This document shows, piece after piece, positions 62,501 through 64,000 of a stretch of 64,000 nt of DNA (within the stretch, counting starts at the first letter, position 1; each line of letters opens with the position of its first letter). Origin of the DNA: CAYWNA01 sp964459305 (GTDB lineage: Bacteria; Planctomycetota; Planctomycetia; Pirellulales; Pirellulaceae); NCBI GenBank assembly GCA_964459305.1, contig CAYWNA010000017.1:1-64000 (forward strand), read 5' to 3'. The notes under the pieces are model-generated. The model saw only the letters and a list, made by a program, of their open reading frames with translations, ran no database searches and was not told where the DNA came from. A program made the translations under genes and the position numbers.

Positions 62501-62789
62501 CGTCCGCACGATCACAGCGCCGAATACACTGGGCAACCTGCTCGCCATTTCTCCCGATGGGCAAGTCCTCGCGTCGGCGTGTCAGCCGATCATGCGCACC
62601 GACACGAAATTCGATGAACGGATCCACGTTTGGGATCTGGCCACGGGCCGAGAACTGTTGGCATTAGACGCAGCCACGGACGGAACGGTGGCCTCGCTTG
62701 CCTTCCTGCCGGATGGAAGGACCCTGGTGTCCGGAATGGACCGAGGGACGGCCCTGCTGTGGGGTATTTCCGAGATCCAGAAGCGGTAA
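59541..62789 (+). CDS. BlaR1-like M56 metallopeptidase fused to a WD40 beta-propeller
   Basis: 1,082 residues, GTG start at 59541, 2 nt after the BlaI stop. Residues ~15-110 and ~165-190 contain membrane segments (WFSASIDVAVKAFALLAIAS; VLTLAVWLVGVGVCCASTLI). The zinc motif HELAH (His262) with HIKRRDYLVQL and the downstream REGACDDLA (third ligand) marks an M56 peptidase. A further membrane segment is near residue 375. Residues ~440-1080 are about twelve to fourteen WD40 blades (FSPNGKVLATAGGDTTIRLW, FSPDGRLLAASGGADIRIWK), probably two propellers. In BlaR1/MecR1 the C-terminal sensor is a penicillin-binding domain; here it is replaced by WD40. It likely senses an unknown signal and inactivates the BlaI repressor. 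Confidence 0.9.
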   Translation: MSEPNLLFSSFVTDWFSASIDVAVKAFALLAIASTATPALRRASSALRHFVWLLAISGVLLLPVLSVALPQWGLLPAWLDVRAAITTVSDSQRSGSAGQSSARLQVAASHAPEIEASEIRAEARAGAMAAPLPGEQHRRSEGTPHVDDVASRHDMQVGRANVFEVLTLAVWLVGVGVCCASTLIGAISLCGLGRSSQRVSDESQLGLLTDLCRQLGVRRPVTLLQSHHRSMPMTWGAVRPRLLVPSEFADWENDRKQTVLLHELAHIKRRDYLVQLVTGLACAIHWFNPLVWLARRQMVSEREGACDDLALRMGIRSSDYAGHLLHIGSRLSSGWAARHVAAAMARQSEMESRLRAVLDPARNRKPLTRATLVLCTVALGLVAATLAMLRTSEAGDPLLPESTRADATQDPVPAQSVARSDAHGDPLPQGAVSRLGTTRWRHKTHVALARFSPNGKVLATAGGDTTIRLWDVFTGKQLHELTEAGRWPTYGIVFSPGGGRMASVHEGGIVRLWDVATGWQVCEPQEHPGERSDRYEVAFAPDGRTLATVGVADVRLWSADALKPLEQLATDGDQGRGGPGVAFSPDGRLLAASGGADIRIWKIGADQPAESIKSAHTNGTAALVFTPDSKTLISGGNGQHRMVRIGRRGGGSMAEIKFWDVATEEQVAELTTESFDSGLYSLALSRDGAVLVSGHHSEARVWDVKIRTLLNIIAEDYSIQGGFPCTADISPDGKTLASRTNGNTVGLWDVGTGRLSTEASASHQRSVTSVVTASHGEILATVARYGSVHVWQTATGKHLDRFPLDGLSSIAASPSDKMIAVGGGYRLSREKLELHGSLQVRSLDPHVVAADVKFSDVIGALAYSKDGRTIAATTNNTPSGQLDEADEAILIIDAKTGNTLTRLSGQKGNIGSVAFAADGKTLFAVHTDATLRQWDIESGKMVRASKIAGHERDYISHGTFSADREIFVTCEVFGKSLVITDVASAKHVRTITAPNTLGNLLAISPDGQVLASACQPIMRTDTKFDERIHVWDLATGRELLALDAATDGTVASLAFLPDGRTLVSGMDRGTALLWGISEIQKR

Positions 62790-62826
62790 TTAAGCCCGGA
62801 ATATTCAAGAGCGCACGCATGAATTA

Positions 62827-62955
62827 GTTTAACCGCAGTGCCCAACGGGCCTCGCGTCGGCGGGAACGTTGTATCGTGTTCTCTGCCGACGCCGCTATTC
62901 TTGGACGGCGCGACGGTTGCCCAAACGCGCGGCCCGTTGGGCACTGCGGTTAAAC
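62827..62955. repeat. 129-bp element with perfect 25-bp inverted ends
   Basis: Arms 62827-62851 and 62931-62955 are perfect 25-bp inverted repeats around a 79-nt GC-rich interior. It lies after the stop of the M56-WD40 gene and before the convergent gene ending at 63072. Its position suits a terminator, but the length suggests a dispersed element. The remaining bases to 63071 show nothing else. Confidence 0.7.
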
Positions 62956-63071
62956 GAGGCGTCCGGCCGATTTATGCATAGGCTCTCAAGCGCGACGCGC
63001 AAGCCAAGAAGATGCGCCAATCTCCCTCGCTTGCGCGTTCGGGCTAGTGTCGCACGGTGCGCAAATCCAGG

Positions 63072-64000
63072 CTAGAAAGGAATCTCGTCGTCGAAATCCT
63101 CCTCGTTGCGGCATCGCTGGAGCAGGTGGTCGAGTTGGCGTTCGAGGTCTGCGCACTTCGCGGCGAGTTCCGGTCGAGTTGCGGATAGTCCGTCTAGCTC
63201 TTCGGAAAAACGGGCAACGGAGGATTCGGCCATCCAGGAGTTGCGATCGTCGATCGCATGCCTCAGTTCGGCAAAGCAGGAGCGGAGCGAGCGGGCCAGC
63301 TCGGCGCCGCCCTCGGTAGACGCCAGATCCTCGCCCAGTTCACCGAGATGCCCCCCGATGCCGAACAGCATCAGCGGCAAAGCATGCGCCACGGGCATTG
63401 CATCTGTCGCCGACTGGTCCGAGAAACTCGTCTTCCACACTGGCGATTGCGAGTCGTCTATTCCGAGAAACTCCTGCGCTGGCGTGCGGCCGTCGATAAA
63501 GCCTTGATCGCGTTTCCGCTTTTCGTCCAGTTGGCGGCTCCACTCTTCGTATTCGCGCTGTTCCTTGTCCCATTCCTCCCGAGTCCGGTGTAACGAAAAC
63601 GCGAAGTCCCAATCCATGTTCGAGCCGTCCAGGTGCCAGAAGGTCAGGCCAAATTGTTCGTCGGCCATCATTTGGCACACTGGGCAGTCGTGATCGACAA
63701 TCGTCTCTTCGCCCGACACGCACTCCGGCAGCCGCCTCCGCTCCCGGTCGATAACCGACGCCGGGCTGCGGCCGTACAGTTCTTCGAGATTGGGACCGTG
63801 CAACCATTCCTGGCAAAGCTGCTGCAGGTGTTCGGTTTCGGCCGGAAGATCGGCGTCGGCAATCGGATTGCCCGCCAGCCGCTCGATGCACTCGTGAAGA
63901 AGCTCCCGAGCCAAATCGTAGTACAGTACGATCTCGTGCGAGCCGAATCCGCCGAACCGATAAGCGGCCGATTCGCGCGGGATTCCCGGAGGCGCCTGAC
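63072..64000 (-). CDS. Hypothetical protein, 5' end outside the window
   Basis: The frame is open from the right edge of the window to the stop at 63072, about 309 codons. An internal TTG or ATG near 63914 is not needed as a start, because the upstream sequence SAAYRFGGFGSHEIVLYYDL is clearly coding. Landmarks are a CxxC motif (HDCPVCQMM), an acidic and aromatic central part (DGSNMDWDFAFSLHRTREEW; QREYEEWSRQLDEKRKRDQG) predicted helical, and an acidic C-terminus EEDFDDEIPF. No signal peptide can be judged. I do not recognise the family. The DCPVC pair could bind a metal but is a single pair. Confidence 0.75.
   Translation of the reverse strand, partial: QAPPGIPRESAAYRFGGFGSHEIVLYYDLARELLHECIERLAGNPIADADLPAETEHLQQLCQEWLHGPNLEELYGRSPASVIDRERRRLPECVSGEETIVDHDCPVCQMMADEQFGLTFWHLDGSNMDWDFAFSLHRTREEWDKEQREYEEWSRQLDEKRKRDQGFIDGRTPAQEFLGIDDSQSPVWKTSFSDQSATDAMPVAHALPLMLFGIGGHLGELGEDLASTEGGAELARSLRSCFAELRHAIDDRNSWMAESSVARFSEELDGLSATRPELAAKCADLERQLDHLLQRCRNEEDFDDEIPF

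Overview
The window reads as a draft (two 10-N scaffold gaps) piece of a Planctomycetota chromosome, most like the Pirellula/Rhodopirellula side of the phylum. The reasons are three DUF1559 pseudopilin-like genes, exported PQQ-type propellers, ASPIC/UnbV plus FG-GAP proteins, TPR/c-type-cytochrome hybrids, a sulfatase, a formylglycine-generating-enzyme (SUMF1) domain fused to a heme-motif propeller, a very large TolC, a BlaI-M56-WD40 pair, moderately high GC and many palindromic repeats. No rRNA, tRNA, CRISPR array, prophage or intact mobile element was seen.

Layout. 0-12.7 kb: three ~1,030-1,090-residue paralogues (1371-4466 +, 6119-9379 -, 9506-12700 +), each a signal peptide, a SAM-methyltransferase-like domain and a PQQ-type beta-propeller. 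They are flanked by an exported CBM-like/zinc-ribbon protein and a TPR protein. 12.8-21.1 kb: LRR lipoprotein, Tat-exported Gfo/Idh/MocA oxidoreductase, a 1,353-residue propeller/cytochrome-motif/SUMF1 fusion, a TlpA-like thioredoxin and a 30-codon SUMF1 remnant. 21.4-24.4 kb: a 1,001-residue TolC-like lipoprotein. 24.4-36.9 kb: a decayed region with ISKra4-type and IstB remnants, two scaffold gaps, an alpha-amylase, PhyH-like, Tat-protein and ASPIC remnants, a small PQQ protein, an esterase/5'-nucleotidase-C fusion, a sulfatase, an N-truncated beta-helix protein and a DUF1559-lipoprotein cassette. 36.9-43.8 kb: an ASPIC/FG-GAP/TPR protein divergent from a DUF6057-like membrane protein that forms a tight operon with a CxxCH/PD40 protein. 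44.4-48.8 kb: a second DUF1559-lipoprotein cassette and a deletion chimera of a third DUF1559 gene with a TPR gene. 49-53 kb: a divergent TPR/di-heme protein and a heme-motif FG-GAP protein. 53-57.6 kb: a sugar cluster (RhaT, an exported unknown protein, GH127). 57.9-64 kb: asnA, BlaI regulator plus M56-WD40 peptidase with a clear promoter/operator, and a gene that runs off the right edge.

How it works together. Most products are exported and act in the periplasm or outer surface: propellers, TPR scaffolds, heme-motif proteins, sugar hydrolases and a sulfatase, fitting a heterotroph that degrades complex polysaccharides. Two less ordinary signals deserve attention. One is the exported methyltransferase-propeller triplet, whose inter-domain linkers contain heptameric (7-bp) tandem repeats at matching positions. 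The other is the BlaI-M56-WD40 module, which has matching inverted repeats around a near-consensus promoter.
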